From NCBI GenBank assembly GCA_963697285.1, contig CAVONI010000016.1, positions 29,684 to 93,683 on the forward strand: a stretch of DNA of 64,000 nt, in the 5' to 3' direction. This document shows positions 9,985 through 18,040 of the stretch, piece after piece; position 1 is the stretch's first letter, and every line of letters begins with the position of its first letter. This stretch comes from JAEUQQ01 sp963697285. Lineage in GTDB: Bacteria > Acidobacteriota > Vicinamibacteria > Vicinamibacterales > JAFNAJ01. The position numbers were made by a program, and so were the translations under genes. Under the pieces are notes generated by a model. The model was not told the DNA's origin and ran no database searches. It saw only the letters and a list, made by a program, of their open reading frames with translations.

Positions 9985-10011
9985 GCCGGGCCCGGTCGTC
10001 GATGGCCCGGC
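9985..10011 (+). terminator. GC-rich hairpin after the response regulator
   Basis: Eight base pairs back to back, GCCGGGCC (9985-9992) and GGCCCGGC (10004-10011), start eight bases after the response regulator stop. No T-run follows, so this is a candidate pause or Rho-independent-like hairpin rather than a strong terminator. Confidence 0.4.
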
Positions 10012-10026
10012 ACCTCCGCAGCCCCG

Positions 10027-12465
10027 ATGGCGTCTCAACGAGCGCACGGCGTGCATGGGGCGCGACGTGCTTCCGGAAGCCGCCACGTGCGTTCGCCTGC
10101 CCACTGTCTCGCCTCCCTCGTCGGAACGGCCCTCCTGTTCGCGCTCCTGATCCCGGCACCGGCGGGGGCGCAGGACACGACCGGCACCGGCGCCATTGCG
10201 GGTTCGGTGAGCGAAGCAGGTGACGCACCTGTTCCCGGGATCCGGCTGTGCGCCATCGACACGACACGGTGCGCGACCACCGCGACGGATGGGCGTTTCA
10301 GGATCGACGAGTTGCGGGCCGGCACATACCGCCTCGAGATCGTGCTCCCCAGCGGACCGTCGATCACCAGTGACCCGGTCGTCGTCCGCGCGGGCGTGGA
10401 CAGCCTCGTCGAGGTCACGCTCCCGTCGCTGGCCGGGATCGAGCAGACCGTGACGGTGACCGCACCGCTGTTCGCGACGCCGCAGGAGAACAAGACCTCG
10501 AGCTTCCTCGTGCAGCCTCGCGACATCCTCAAGAGCGCCGGGGCGCTCCAGGACGTGTCGCGTTACATCCAGACCCTGCCCGGCGTGGTGATCGGCAGTG
10601 ACTTCCGCAACGACCTGATCGTGCGCGGGGGCAGCCCGCTCGAGAACCTGTACGTCGTCGACAACGTCGAGATCCCGAACACGAACACGTTCGCGAACTT
10701 CGCGTCGGCCGGTGGCACGGTGAGCATCCTCGACGCCGAGTTGCTGCAGGACATCACCTTCCTGTCTGGTGGCTACCCGTCGCCGTACATCAACCGGACG
10801 TCGAGCGTGCTCCAGGTGACGCAGCGCGAAGGCAACCGCGAGGCATTCCAGGGCGCCGCCACCGTCGGCTTCGCGGGCGCCGGGGCGATCCTCGAGGGCC
10901 CGATCGGCGCGGGCCAGGGCTCCTGGGTCGTGTCGGCGCGGCGCAGCTTCCTCGACCTCTTCACCAGCGACCTCGGCTTCGGCGGCGTCCCGGTGCTCTA
11001 CACCGTGAACGCCAAGGCGGTCTACGACCTCGGCGCGCGCGACCGCGTGTGGCTCGTGAACGTCACGGGAATCGACCGGATCAGGCTCGGCCTGACCGAA
11101 GACTCCTCGGGCGATGACGAGGTGTCGAACTTCGACATCCGGTACGAGGGCTGGCGGAGCGCGACGGGGCTGAACTGGCAACGGATCTTCGGGCAGCGCG
11201 GCGTGGGCCTGCTGGGCATCACGCACTCCGAGGCGCGCCTGGAGTCGACGGTCAAGGACCTGGTGCGCGAGGGCGTCCCTCCGCCCGAGGCCACGGTCGA
11301 CGAGATCATCGCCGGCGCCCCGACGGTGTTCCGCGACGACTCCCGCGAAGGCGAGACCACGATCAAATACGACCTGACGTGGTCAACGGCGGCGATCGAC
11401 AAGATCCAGGTTGGCGGAAGCCTCAAGCGGTTCCAGTTGCGGTACGACTCGGCGTCGCCCTACGGCGACGACAGCCCCTATTCCGTGGAGCCCGGCGTCA
11501 ATGCCTTCGTGCTCGACACGAGCTTCACCGCGTACCAGACAGGGGCGTACGTGCAGTTGTCGAAGTGGCTCGTGCCGCGCGTGAGCCTGACGGCCGGCGC
11601 GCGGTTCGACAACTACCAGTACCTGTCGGAATCACGGGTCAGCCCGCGGCTCGGCACGCGCGTCACGCTCACGCCGCGCCTGACGTGGCAGGCGAGCGTG
11701 GGCACCTACTACCAGCAGCCGTTCTTCCAGTTCCTGGCCGCCTTCCCGGAGAACCGGGACCTCGAACCCTTCCGCGCCGATCACTACGTGACGGGGTTGG
11801 CCTGGCAGCCGCGCGAGACGGTCAGGATGACGCTGGAGGCCTACCGGAAGAACTACCGCGACTACCCGGTGGCCACGCAGTTCCCCACGCTGTCGCTCGC
11901 CAACGTCGGCGACACGTTCAACGTGCGCGAGGTGCTGTTTCCCCTGGCCAGCGCGGGCAGCGGCAACGCCGCCGGCCTCGAGCTCTTCGTCGAGAAGCGC
12001 CTCGCGGGGCGGTTCTACGGCCAGGGCAACCTCGCGGTGTCGCGCACACGGCATGCGGGCCTGGACGAGGTGCTGCGACCCGGGTCGTTCGACTACCCCG
12101 TGGTGTTCAACGTGGTCGGCGGTTACCGGCACTCGCCCCGCTGGGAGGTGTCGGCCCGCGCCACGCTCCTGTCGGGCCGGCCCTACACCCCGTTCGACAT
12201 CGAGGAATCCACCGCGCAGCGGCGCGGCATCTACGACCTCGAGCGCGTCAACGCCGAGCGCGCGCCCGACTACTTCACGCTCGACGTGCGCGTCGACCGG
12301 ACGTTCACCGTCAACGGCCGGCCCCTCGTGGTGTTCGCAGGCGTCCAGAACGTCACGAACCGCCGCAACGTGGGCACCTACGGCTGGAACCGGAGCACCA
12401 ACGTCGCGGACGTCGGCGAGCAGCAGGGACTGTTCCCCATCCTCGGGCTCACCTGGCCGTTCTGA
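10027..12465 (+). CDS. TonB-dependent receptor with carboxypeptidase-regulatory domain
   Basis: Outer-membrane receptor of 812 residues. A long, basic N-terminus precedes the hydrophobic signal core ending PAGAQ near residue 49; a GTG at 10087 would shorten that leader by 20 residues and is an equally good start. Domains: regulatory beta domain (about 55-140, with GAIAGSVSEAGDAPVPGIRL), plug (about 155-290, containing LIVRGGSPLENLYVVDNVEIPN as the recognisable plug core, read as LIVRGGSPLENLY and VVDNVEIPN), then a barrel ending LTWPF with terminal Phe. It lies 49 bases after the response regulator on the same strand, separated by a hairpin, so it may be under that system's control. Smaller than the other two receptors here, consistent with a different ligand. 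Confidence 0.92.
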   Translation: MASQRAHGVHGARRASGSRHVRSPAHCLASLVGTALLFALLIPAPAGAQDTTGTGAIAGSVSEAGDAPVPGIRLCAIDTTRCATTATDGRFRIDELRAGTYRLEIVLPSGPSITSDPVVVRAGVDSLVEVTLPSLAGIEQTVTVTAPLFATPQENKTSSFLVQPRDILKSAGALQDVSRYIQTLPGVVIGSDFRNDLIVRGGSPLENLYVVDNVEIPNTNTFANFASAGGTVSILDAELLQDITFLSGGYPSPYINRTSSVLQVTQREGNREAFQGAATVGFAGAGAILEGPIGAGQGSWVVSARRSFLDLFTSDLGFGGVPVLYTVNAKAVYDLGARDRVWLVNVTGIDRIRLGLTEDSSGDDEVSNFDIRYEGWRSATGLNWQRIFGQRGVGLLGITHSEARLESTVKDLVREGVPPPEATVDEIIAGAPTVFRDDSREGETTIKYDLTWSTAAIDKIQVGGSLKRFQLRYDSASPYGDDSPYSVEPGVNAFVLDTSFTAYQTGAYVQLSKWLVPRVSLTAGARFDNYQYLSESRVSPRLGTRVTLTPRLTWQASVGTYYQQPFFQFLAAFPENRDLEPFRADHYVTGLAWQPRETVRMTLEAYRKNYRDYPVATQFPTLSLANVGDTFNVREVLFPLASAGSGNAAGLELFVEKRLAGRFYGQGNLAVSRTRHAGLDEVLRPGSFDYPVVFNVVGGYRHSPRWEVSARATLLSGRPYTPFDIEESTAQRRGIYDLERVNAERAPDYFTLDVRVDRTFTVNGRPLVVFAGVQNVTNRRNVGTYGWNRSTNVADVGEQQGLFPILGLTWPF

Positions 12466-12541
12466 GGCCGGGAGCAGGTCGGGAGGGCGCGGCCGACGAT
12501 TCTGGCGCCCGCGCACCTCGCCCGTATTACCATGGCCGGTC

Positions 12542-13117
12542 ATGGCAGCCCTGATTGAAGCGATCGCCGTCAAGCGCAAGATGTTCTTCGAGTACGAAGA
12601 TGCCCCGTTCCACTGCCTCGACGTCGAGATCTCGAAGCCGACGGCACGGGGCGGGCAGACGCTGGTGCGCATCAAGATGCGCAACCTGCTGACGCGCGCG
12701 GTCTTCGACAAGACCTTCAAGGCAGGCGAGAAGTTCAAGGAACCCGACCTGGTCAAGGTGGACGCGTCGTTCCAGTACGCCGACGGCGACGGCTACCACT
12801 TCATGGACCAGGACACCTACGAGACGCTGACCCTCTCGGGCGACATGCTCGGCGACGACCGGTTCCTGCTGTCTGACAACATCCTGGTGGCCGTCCACAA
12901 GTTCAACGGCAGCCCCATCGGGCTCCAGTTCCCGCCCATCGTCGAGATGACCGTGAAGCAGACCGAGATGGGCACCCGCGGCGACACGGCGAGCGGCAGC
13001 GTCACGAAGCTCGCCATCCTCGAGACCGGGATGGAGTTGCGCGTACCGCTGTTCATCAAGGAAGGCGAGCGCGTAAAGGTCCACACCGAAACCCGCGAGT
13101 TCGCCGGCCGGGCGTAG
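12542..13117 (+). CDS. yeiP: Elongation factor P-like protein of the EfpL/YeiP type
   Basis: Translation factor of 191 residues that should bind ribosomes stalled on proline-rich stretches and promote peptide bond formation. It has the three EF-P beta-barrel domains: KOW-like N-domain (1-65), OB domain (about 68-130) and C-terminal OB (about 135-191, ending ETREFAGRA). The loop that reaches the peptidyl-transferase centre reads KPTARGGQTL, very close to the SPTARGAATL loop of E. coli YeiP/EfpL, with Arg at the tip. Ordinary EF-P has Lys or a different Arg loop. The flanking core (NLLTRAVFDKTFKAGEKF) is closer to normal EF-P. The stop codon is the TAG that begins a REP hairpin. No modification gene (epmA, earP, ymfI) is in view. 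Confidence 0.85.
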   Translation: MAALIEAIAVKRKMFFEYEDAPFHCLDVEISKPTARGGQTLVRIKMRNLLTRAVFDKTFKAGEKFKEPDLVKVDASFQYADGDGYHFMDQDTYETLTLSGDMLGDDRFLLSDNILVAVHKFNGSPIGLQFPPIVEMTVKQTEMGTRGDTASGSVTKLAILETGMELRVPLFIKEGERVKVHTETREFAGRA

Positions 13118-13140
13118 GGGCCGCGCCTCCGCGCGGCCCG
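13115..13140 (+). repeat. REP-A hairpin (GC variant) overlapping the EfpL stop
   Basis: TAGGGGCCGCGC, then CTCC, then GCGCGGCCCG forms a stem of nine pairs. The first three bases are the stop codon of the EF-P-like gene. It belongs to the dispersed REP-A family seen at 16,254, 17,631, 17,950-18,040, 25,026, 25,570, 29,207 and 48,394, and may also end transcription. Confidence 0.7.
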
Positions 13141-13294
13141 GGTCGTCAGGCGTTGCCGGTGCCCGAGTCGGCGAGGTCGCCCGATGCACGAAAACCCGTG
13201 ACAAACCGGCCCCGCGTCGGGCCGAACGGGTATAAAATCCCTGCCAGTTTTCGAACGTCTTGAGTTCTTGAAGTCGAGGTTGGAGGTGGTCCGA

Positions 13295-16231
13295 ATGGTC
13301 CCTGCCGCAGTACGACGTACGCTAGCGTTCTTCTCCTTTGCGCTCATCGCGCTGATTCCCCTCACTGCCCTCGCCCAGCAGACCGGTGCCGTGAACGGCA
13401 AGGTCACCGCGACCGACGGATCGGTACTCCCCGGCGTCACCGTCGAAGCGACGGCGGCCGTGCTCCCCGCGGCCCGCGTCACGGTCACTGGCAGCGTCGG
13501 TGAGTATCGGCTTCCGGCGCTACCCCCGGGAGCGTACACGCTCACCTTCACGCTCGAGGGCATGGGCACGGTCACCAGGACGGTGGACGTGCAACTCGGG
13601 CAGGATACCAAGGTCGACGTCACGCTGAGCGTCGGCGGCATCAGCGAGACGGTCGAGGTGACCGCGTCGACCTCGGTGGTCGAGCGCGACTCGGCCGCGA
13701 TCAAGAGCTCGGTGTCGAACGAGCAGATCCAGTCGCTGCCCGTCGGGCAGCAGTATCGCGACCTCGTCAAGCTGATCCCCGGCGTGCAGTACACGCAGGA
13801 CGGCGTTCGCGGCCCCAGCGCGGGCGGCAGCGGACAGGACAACGCCTACAGCTTCGACGGCGTGAACGTCACGTTGCCATTGTTCGGCACCTTGTCTGCA
13901 GAACCCTCGTCTCACGACATCGCGCAGGTCACGACCCTCAAGGGCGGCGCCCGCGCCGTGGACTTCGAGCGGGCCGGAGGGTTCTCGATCGACTCGGTGA
14001 GCAAGTCGGGCACCAACAAGTTTGCCGGGCAGCTCAGTTTCCAACTGCAGGACAGCAGCATGGTGGCCGAGCAGACCGAGGGTGCGACCTCGCGGTACGA
14101 CCAGAATCGCAAGTGGTACACAGTCAACGGCGGCGGCCCGGTCATCCCGAACCGGTTGTTCTTCTACGCGTCGTACTACCGGCCCGAAACCACGCGCGAG
14201 AACGCCTCGAACCTGTACGGCGATCTGCCCGGCTACGAGAGCACGCGCAACGAGGGGTTCGGCAAGCTGACGTCATCGCCCACCAACTCCACGCTGTTCA
14301 ACTTCAGCTATCGCTACTCGCACCGGCTCGACAAGGGCGACACGTTCGGTCAGACAACGGCGCCTACTGCTGGCACCGGTGCAGAAGCGTGGCAGAAGAT
14401 CCTCACGGCCGACGGCTCGTGGGTCATCAATCCCAAGAGCTTCGTGAGCTTCAAGTACACGTACTTCGCCAACCCGACGACGGGGCGTCCCGACTTCGAG
14501 GCTGACGTCGAACCGAGCACGGCGGTCGGGACGCGCCTCGACGTCGCCAACCTCGACAAGATCGGACGGTTCTCCGTGCCGACGCCGGTGGCAGGCCAGA
14601 CGGCCTTCAACACGTTCGTCCAGCCCCTCATCGATCGCTACGGGTACGTGCTGAACGGGACGCCCACGGGCGGCGGCACCGTCGGCTACGGCCTCGAGTT
14701 CAACGACCAGGACTTCTACCGCAACGCCGGCCAGATTTCCTACAACCTCACAGTCGGCACGACCGTCGCGCATGATCTGCACGTCGGCTATCAGCTCTAC
14801 GAAGATTCCGAGGAACTGATCCGCACGTCGAACGGGTGGGGTGCGATCAGCGTGCCTGGCGGACGCCTGCCCGCGACCGGTCTTCCGGGGCTTCCGGCCT
14901 ACTACCTGGCGACGTTCTACCAACAGGGCATCGGCAACATCCCGCCCATCGAGTCGAGCTACCGCTCGCAGAGCATCGAGTTCAACGACACGATCCGCTG
15001 GAACGACTTCACGTTCAACGCGGGCCTGCTGATGAGTTACGACAAGCTCTACGGCCAGGGGCTGAAGGAAGACGAGTCAGCCGTGTCGGGCTTCGTGGTC
15101 GCACCAGGCAATCGGTACGAGATGTACCAGGTACCCTTCAGCAAGACGCTCCAGCCGCGGTTAGGCGCTACGTGGGCGTACAACGGCAAGGATACGATCT
15201 ACGCCAGTTACGCACGGTACGTCCCGGCGGCCAGCTCGCTGCCACGTGCTGCATCCTGGGCACGCAACCTCAGCGGAGCCAGCATCGACGCGTTCTTCGA
15301 CCAGAACGGTGTGCTTTACGGCTCACGCCAGAACCAGTCGCTGGGTGGCAAGCTGTTCGTCGAAGACATGACGCCGCGCACGATCGATGAGTTCATGGTC
15401 GGCACCGCGCGCCAGATCAACCCGAACTGGTCGGGCCGGCTGTACGCGCGTTATCGCGAGGGCAGCCACTTCTGGGAAGACACGAACAACAACGCGCGCG
15501 TCGTGTTCGAGCCGCCGGCCGGAATCCCCCGCGAGCTCTACATCCCCGACCTGACAGCGAAGCTCGCGCAGATCGGCAGCGGATCGACCTACGTGATCGC
15601 CGAACTCGATGGCGCGTACACGAAGTACTACGAGGTGAGCGTCGAGTCGGAGTGGCGTGCGAAGCGGGCGTTCGTCCGCGGGGCGTACACGTGGAGCAAG
15701 TACTACGGCAACTTCGACCAGGACAACTCCTCGACCGGCGGTGGCAATGATGCCAACATCTTCATCGGGTCGTCGAACATCGCCGACGGCGCAGGCCGCC
15801 AGTTGTGGAACTTCAAGGACGGCACGCTGCGCGGCGATCGCCCGCACATGTTCAAGCTCTATGGCTTCTACCAGTTGCCGTGGAACGCGACGGCTGGTGC
15901 CTTCGGAATCGCACAATCGGGCCAGCCATGGGAAATCCAGAGCTACGAGCCCTACATCGCGCTGACGACGAGCACGTCAGACACGAACCGCTTCGCCGAG
16001 AAGGCGGGGTCACGACGCACAGACGCGCACTACCAGCTGGATCTCAACTACACGCAGAACTTCAGGCTGATGCAGCGCCTCAACCTCCAGGTCATTGCCG
16101 ACCTGTACAACGTCTTCGACAAGCAGACGCCGTACAACATCAATCCGGCCGTGCACAGTTCGACCTTCATGAAGCCACAGAGCTTCTACCGTCCCCGTCT
16201 CTTCCAGTTGGCGGCCAGGTTGCAGTTCTAG
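13295..16231 (+). CDS. TonB-dependent receptor with carboxypeptidase-regulatory domain
   Basis: Outer-membrane receptor of about 978 residues. I chose the ATG at 13295 because GGAGGTGG lies at 13282-13289 with correct spacing and a signal peptide ending TALAQ follows. A TTG at 13268 also opens the frame. Domains: signal peptide (1-26), regulatory beta domain (about 28-115, GAVNGKVTATDGSVLPGVTV as its first strand pair), plug (about 125-250) and barrel ending LAARLQF with terminal Phe. Ligand unknown. A perfect hairpin terminator follows at 16,316. It stands alone on its strand, with a REP hairpin just downstream of the stop. Confidence 0.93.
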   Translation: MVPAAVRRTLAFFSFALIALIPLTALAQQTGAVNGKVTATDGSVLPGVTVEATAAVLPAARVTVTGSVGEYRLPALPPGAYTLTFTLEGMGTVTRTVDVQLGQDTKVDVTLSVGGISETVEVTASTSVVERDSAAIKSSVSNEQIQSLPVGQQYRDLVKLIPGVQYTQDGVRGPSAGGSGQDNAYSFDGVNVTLPLFGTLSAEPSSHDIAQVTTLKGGARAVDFERAGGFSIDSVSKSGTNKFAGQLSFQLQDSSMVAEQTEGATSRYDQNRKWYTVNGGGPVIPNRLFFYASYYRPETTRENASNLYGDLPGYESTRNEGFGKLTSSPTNSTLFNFSYRYSHRLDKGDTFGQTTAPTAGTGAEAWQKILTADGSWVINPKSFVSFKYTYFANPTTGRPDFEADVEPSTAVGTRLDVANLDKIGRFSVPTPVAGQTAFNTFVQPLIDRYGYVLNGTPTGGGTVGYGLEFNDQDFYRNAGQISYNLTVGTTVAHDLHVGYQLYEDSEELIRTSNGWGAISVPGGRLPATGLPGLPAYYLATFYQQGIGNIPPIESSYRSQSIEFNDTIRWNDFTFNAGLLMSYDKLYGQGLKEDESAVSGFVVAPGNRYEMYQVPFSKTLQPRLGATWAYNGKDTIYASYARYVPAASSLPRAASWARNLSGASIDAFFDQNGVLYGSRQNQSLGGKLFVEDMTPRTIDEFMVGTARQINPNWSGRLYARYREGSHFWEDTNNNARVVFEPPAGIPRELYIPDLTAKLAQIGSGSTYVIAELDGAYTKYYEVSVESEWRAKRAFVRGAYTWSKYYGNFDQDNSSTGGGNDANIFIGSSNIADGAGRQLWNFKDGTLRGDRPHMFKLYGFYQLPWNATAGAFGIAQSGQPWEIQSYEPYIALTTSTSDTNRFAEKAGSRRTDAHYQLDLNYTQNFRLMQRLNLQVIADLYNVFDKQTPYNINPAVHSSTFMKPQSFYRPRLFQLAARLQF

Positions 16232-16253
16232 GCGAACGCACGGATCGGAAAGG

Positions 16254-16280
16254 TGTAGGGGCCGCACCCTGTGCGGCCCG
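16254..16280 (+). repeat. REP-A hairpin
   Basis: TGTAGGGGCCGCAC, then CCT, then GTGCGGCCCG. The stem GGGCCGCAC / GTGCGGCCC is perfect. It lies 22 bases after the stop of the TonB receptor. Confidence 0.8.
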
Positions 16281-16315
16281 TGCGCAACTCGACCGTCAGG
16301 TCAAGACACGACGAC

Positions 16316-16352
16316 AGGGCCCGGAGGCTTCACGCCGCCGGGCCCTTTGTGT
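16316..16352 (+). terminator. Rho-independent-like terminator after the third TonB receptor
   Basis: Perfect nine-pair stem AGGGCCCGG (16316-16324) / CCGGGCCCT (16338-16346) with a 13-base loop, followed by TTTGTGTGT. It sits between the plus-strand receptor and the minus-strand Uma2 gene, so it could serve the receptor transcript. Confidence 0.65.
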
Positions 16353-16395
16353 GTACCGGCAACCGCGCGAATCAGCGGCGTCATGCAGTCGGCTG

Positions 16396-16965
16396 TTACA
16401 GGGGCGGCAAGATGTCGGCGACCCGCACTCGCCACCCCGGCACCGCGGGCTCTGCGTCGGCGAGATCGTCCTCGCCGAAGACGTGTGCCGTCTCCGGGGC
16501 GTCGGCTCGATACACTCGCGCGACGCGATCCCGCAGTGGGTCCACGTCCCAGACGACCAGCGTTCCAGCAGCAAAATAGTCGCTGCGCTTGCGGGCGAGC
16601 CGGTCCTCGGCGTCAGGCCCGAAGTCATCAGGGCTACGAACTTCGACGGCCAGGGTCGGCGGGCCGACGAGGAACCCTTCATCGGAGGGTGGCCCGACGT
16701 AGAACGCCACATCGGGTGCGAACAACCGACGGTTCGGCAGGTCGACGACGAACCCGGCGTTGTCGCCGTAGGCCCGACCGCCGTCCTGCCGTTGCACCCC
16801 GGCGTGCAGCCGGACCAGGATCTCGCGGACAACGTCGCTGTGGATGCCGCCCGCGGGGCTCATGCGCACGAGCCTCCCGTCCACGAGTTCGGCCTTGCCC
16901 TCGACCTTCCGCAGATCGTCGAGGGTCGCTGTCCACACCACCGGCGACACGGTCGCGTTCGACAC
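16396..16965 (-). CDS. Uma2 family putative restriction endonuclease
   Basis: Protein of 189 residues, the normal Uma2 (DUF820) size, with a PD-(D/E)XK-like fold. Visible family motifs: the opening LDDLRKVEGKAELVDGRLVRMSP, split as LDDLRKVEGKAELVDG and RLVRMSP (about 12-35), PDVAFYVGPP (about 95), the catalytic-type LAVEVRSPDD (about 115) and YFAAGTLVVWDVDP (about 135). The GTG at 16965 was chosen because AAGGAG lies nine bases upstream; the open frame runs much further back through repeat DNA without coding character. Uma2 genes are abundant in Cyanobacteria, Deinococcus and Acidobacteriota and their biological job is unclear. A second, frameshifted copy lies at 25.7-26.3 kb. Confidence 0.85.
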   Translation of the reverse strand: MSNATVSPVVWTATLDDLRKVEGKAELVDGRLVRMSPAGGIHSDVVREILVRLHAGVQRQDGGRAYGDNAGFVVDLPNRRLFAPDVAFYVGPPSDEGFLVGPPTLAVEVRSPDDFGPDAEDRLARKRSDYFAAGTLVVWDVDPLRDRVARVYRADAPETAHVFGEDDLADAEPAVPGWRVRVADILPPL

Positions 16966-17173
16966 GGGTTGACGCTCCTTCCTCGCTGACACGGGCACGG
17001 CCAGTCTAGCATCGTCGCCCGCGACGATGCGGACGCGGTGCCAACGACTCGAATCACCGTAACTGGCCGCGTTCTGACGATCCGTACGATGGGGGTGGCA
17101 GAGTGCGTTGCGTTGGCCCGTCTGCCGTAGTGCAGGAACTGCGATCACGCGACTGGAGCGGTCAGGGTTAGAG

Positions 17174-17230
17174 GTGTTCGGTGTTGGGTGTTGTGTTCGG
17201 TGTTGGGTGTTGTGTTCGGTGTTCGATGTT
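17174..17230 (+). repeat. 19-nt tandem repeat, three copies
   Basis: Unit GTGTTCGGTGTTGGGTGTT at 17174-17192 and 17193-17211 is identical; the third copy at 17212-17230 differs at its end. It is G/T-rich on this strand, unlike the surrounding DNA. Confidence 0.85.
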
Positions 17231-17239
17231 GGGTCTCGG

Positions 17240-17561
17240 GTGTCGCGTCGTCGGTAGGCCCCGATGCAGGGGCTCGCGCCGCCGGGCATTTGCTCCCGCG
17301 GTCGGGACCTGCATTCACGCGGACGGTGTACACCCACGCCCGCGTTCCGCAAACGCCCGACGTCGTGTCGCCCGCGACGGGGCTGGAATGCCGATGGCAC
17401 GTCACGCTGTCGGTGCGCCCCGGTGGGGCGAACGCCGTGGGCATGTGCTCCTGCGGGCGGGGCCTGCATTGCTGTGTCGGGCCGCACTGGGGTGCGGCCC
17501 GACGCGATCACGCCCGCGTTCCGCACGCGCCCGACGTCGTGTCGCCGTTCGGGGCGTGATG
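17240..17561 (+). repeat. B repeat, two diverged units (locus 1)
   Basis: Units begin at 17240 (GTGTCGCG) and 17401 (GTCACGCTGTCGGTG), 161 bases apart. Both keep the landmarks of the 163-bp unit at 25 kb: GCCGGGCATTTGCTC in the first, the GGGACCTGCATT core and CGCAAACGCCCGACGTCGTG. The second unit contains a REP-A-like perfect hairpin at 17,477-17,502 (TCGGGCCGCAC / GTGCGGCCCGA) in place of the GGTGTACACC segment. Confidence 0.8.
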
Positions 17562-17630
17562 ATCGTTGCCAACGGTGTCGCGCTGACGGTGTCCGTCGGT
17601 CGGGCGGGGCGTCGACGTGTTCTCACCTGC

Positions 17631-17662
17631 CAGGTGTAGGGGCCGCACCCCTGTGCGGCCCG
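17631..17662 (+). repeat. REP-A hairpin downstream of B repeats
   Basis: CCAGGTGTAGGGGCCGCAC, CCCT, GTGCGGCCCGG. Identical over 30 bases to the copies at 25,026 and 25,570, all next to B repeats. Confidence 0.85.
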
Positions 17663-17762
17663 GACGCCATGCGACTGACACATCGCGAGGGAGGCGGGCG
17701 GCGTCACCACGCCGGTGGGCGTCCGTGGACGCGACCATGCGCAGCAGGCGACGCATGCATCC

Positions 17763-17838
17763 GGAATCCGCATCGGAACGGCAGCTCACGCCGCGCACTG
17801 GTGCGGCGTACGGACAGTCCCGTGCAGATGCGGATTCC
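17763..17838. repeat. Nested inverted repeat
   Basis: Outer arms GGAATCCGCATC (17763-17774) and GATGCGGATTCC (17827-17838) are perfect complements of 12 bases. Between them lies a second hairpin, ACGCCGC (17788-17794) / GCGGCGT (17803-17809). The block lies between REP-A copies in gene-free DNA. Confidence 0.7.
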
Positions 17839-17949
17839 CGCCTGCGGAGCCCTGGTCGCGGGAACGGATGCCCACCGGCGCGACGCCGCGCAGTGCGAGG
17901 CCGCCTGCGGCGCAGGCCGTGTGGTGTTGGCAACTCCAGGAAATCGGTA

Positions 17950-18040
17950 TCCGGGCCGCACCTTCGCAGGCTCAGGGCAGGCAGGGGTGCGGCCCCTACA
18001 CCTGGCCCTGCCAGGGCCCGTGCAGGGGCGCGGCCCCTAC
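17950..18040 (-). repeat. Two REP-A copies; the second contains the sulfatase stop
   Basis: Read on the minus strand, GTAGGGGCCGCGCCCC begins at 18040 and its TAG (18039-18037) is the stop codon of the sulfatase-TPR gene. The next copy, with CCAGGTGTAGGGGCCGCAC near 18,000, pairs with GGTGCGGCCCGG near 17,955 across a longer loop. Confidence 0.7.

Larger units (their letters stand above)
16966..18036. other. Gene-free repeat block
   Basis: About 1.07 kb between Uma2 and the sulfatase-TPR gene with no credible gene on either strand. In order it holds a 19-nt tandem repeat (17,174-17,230), two units of the 163-bp B repeat (17,240-17,561), a REP-A hairpin (17,631-17,662), a nested inverted repeat (17,763-17,838) and two inverted REP-A copies (17,950-18,040). 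The open frames that cross it are unlike any family I know and change frame between repeat copies. Confidence 0.75.
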
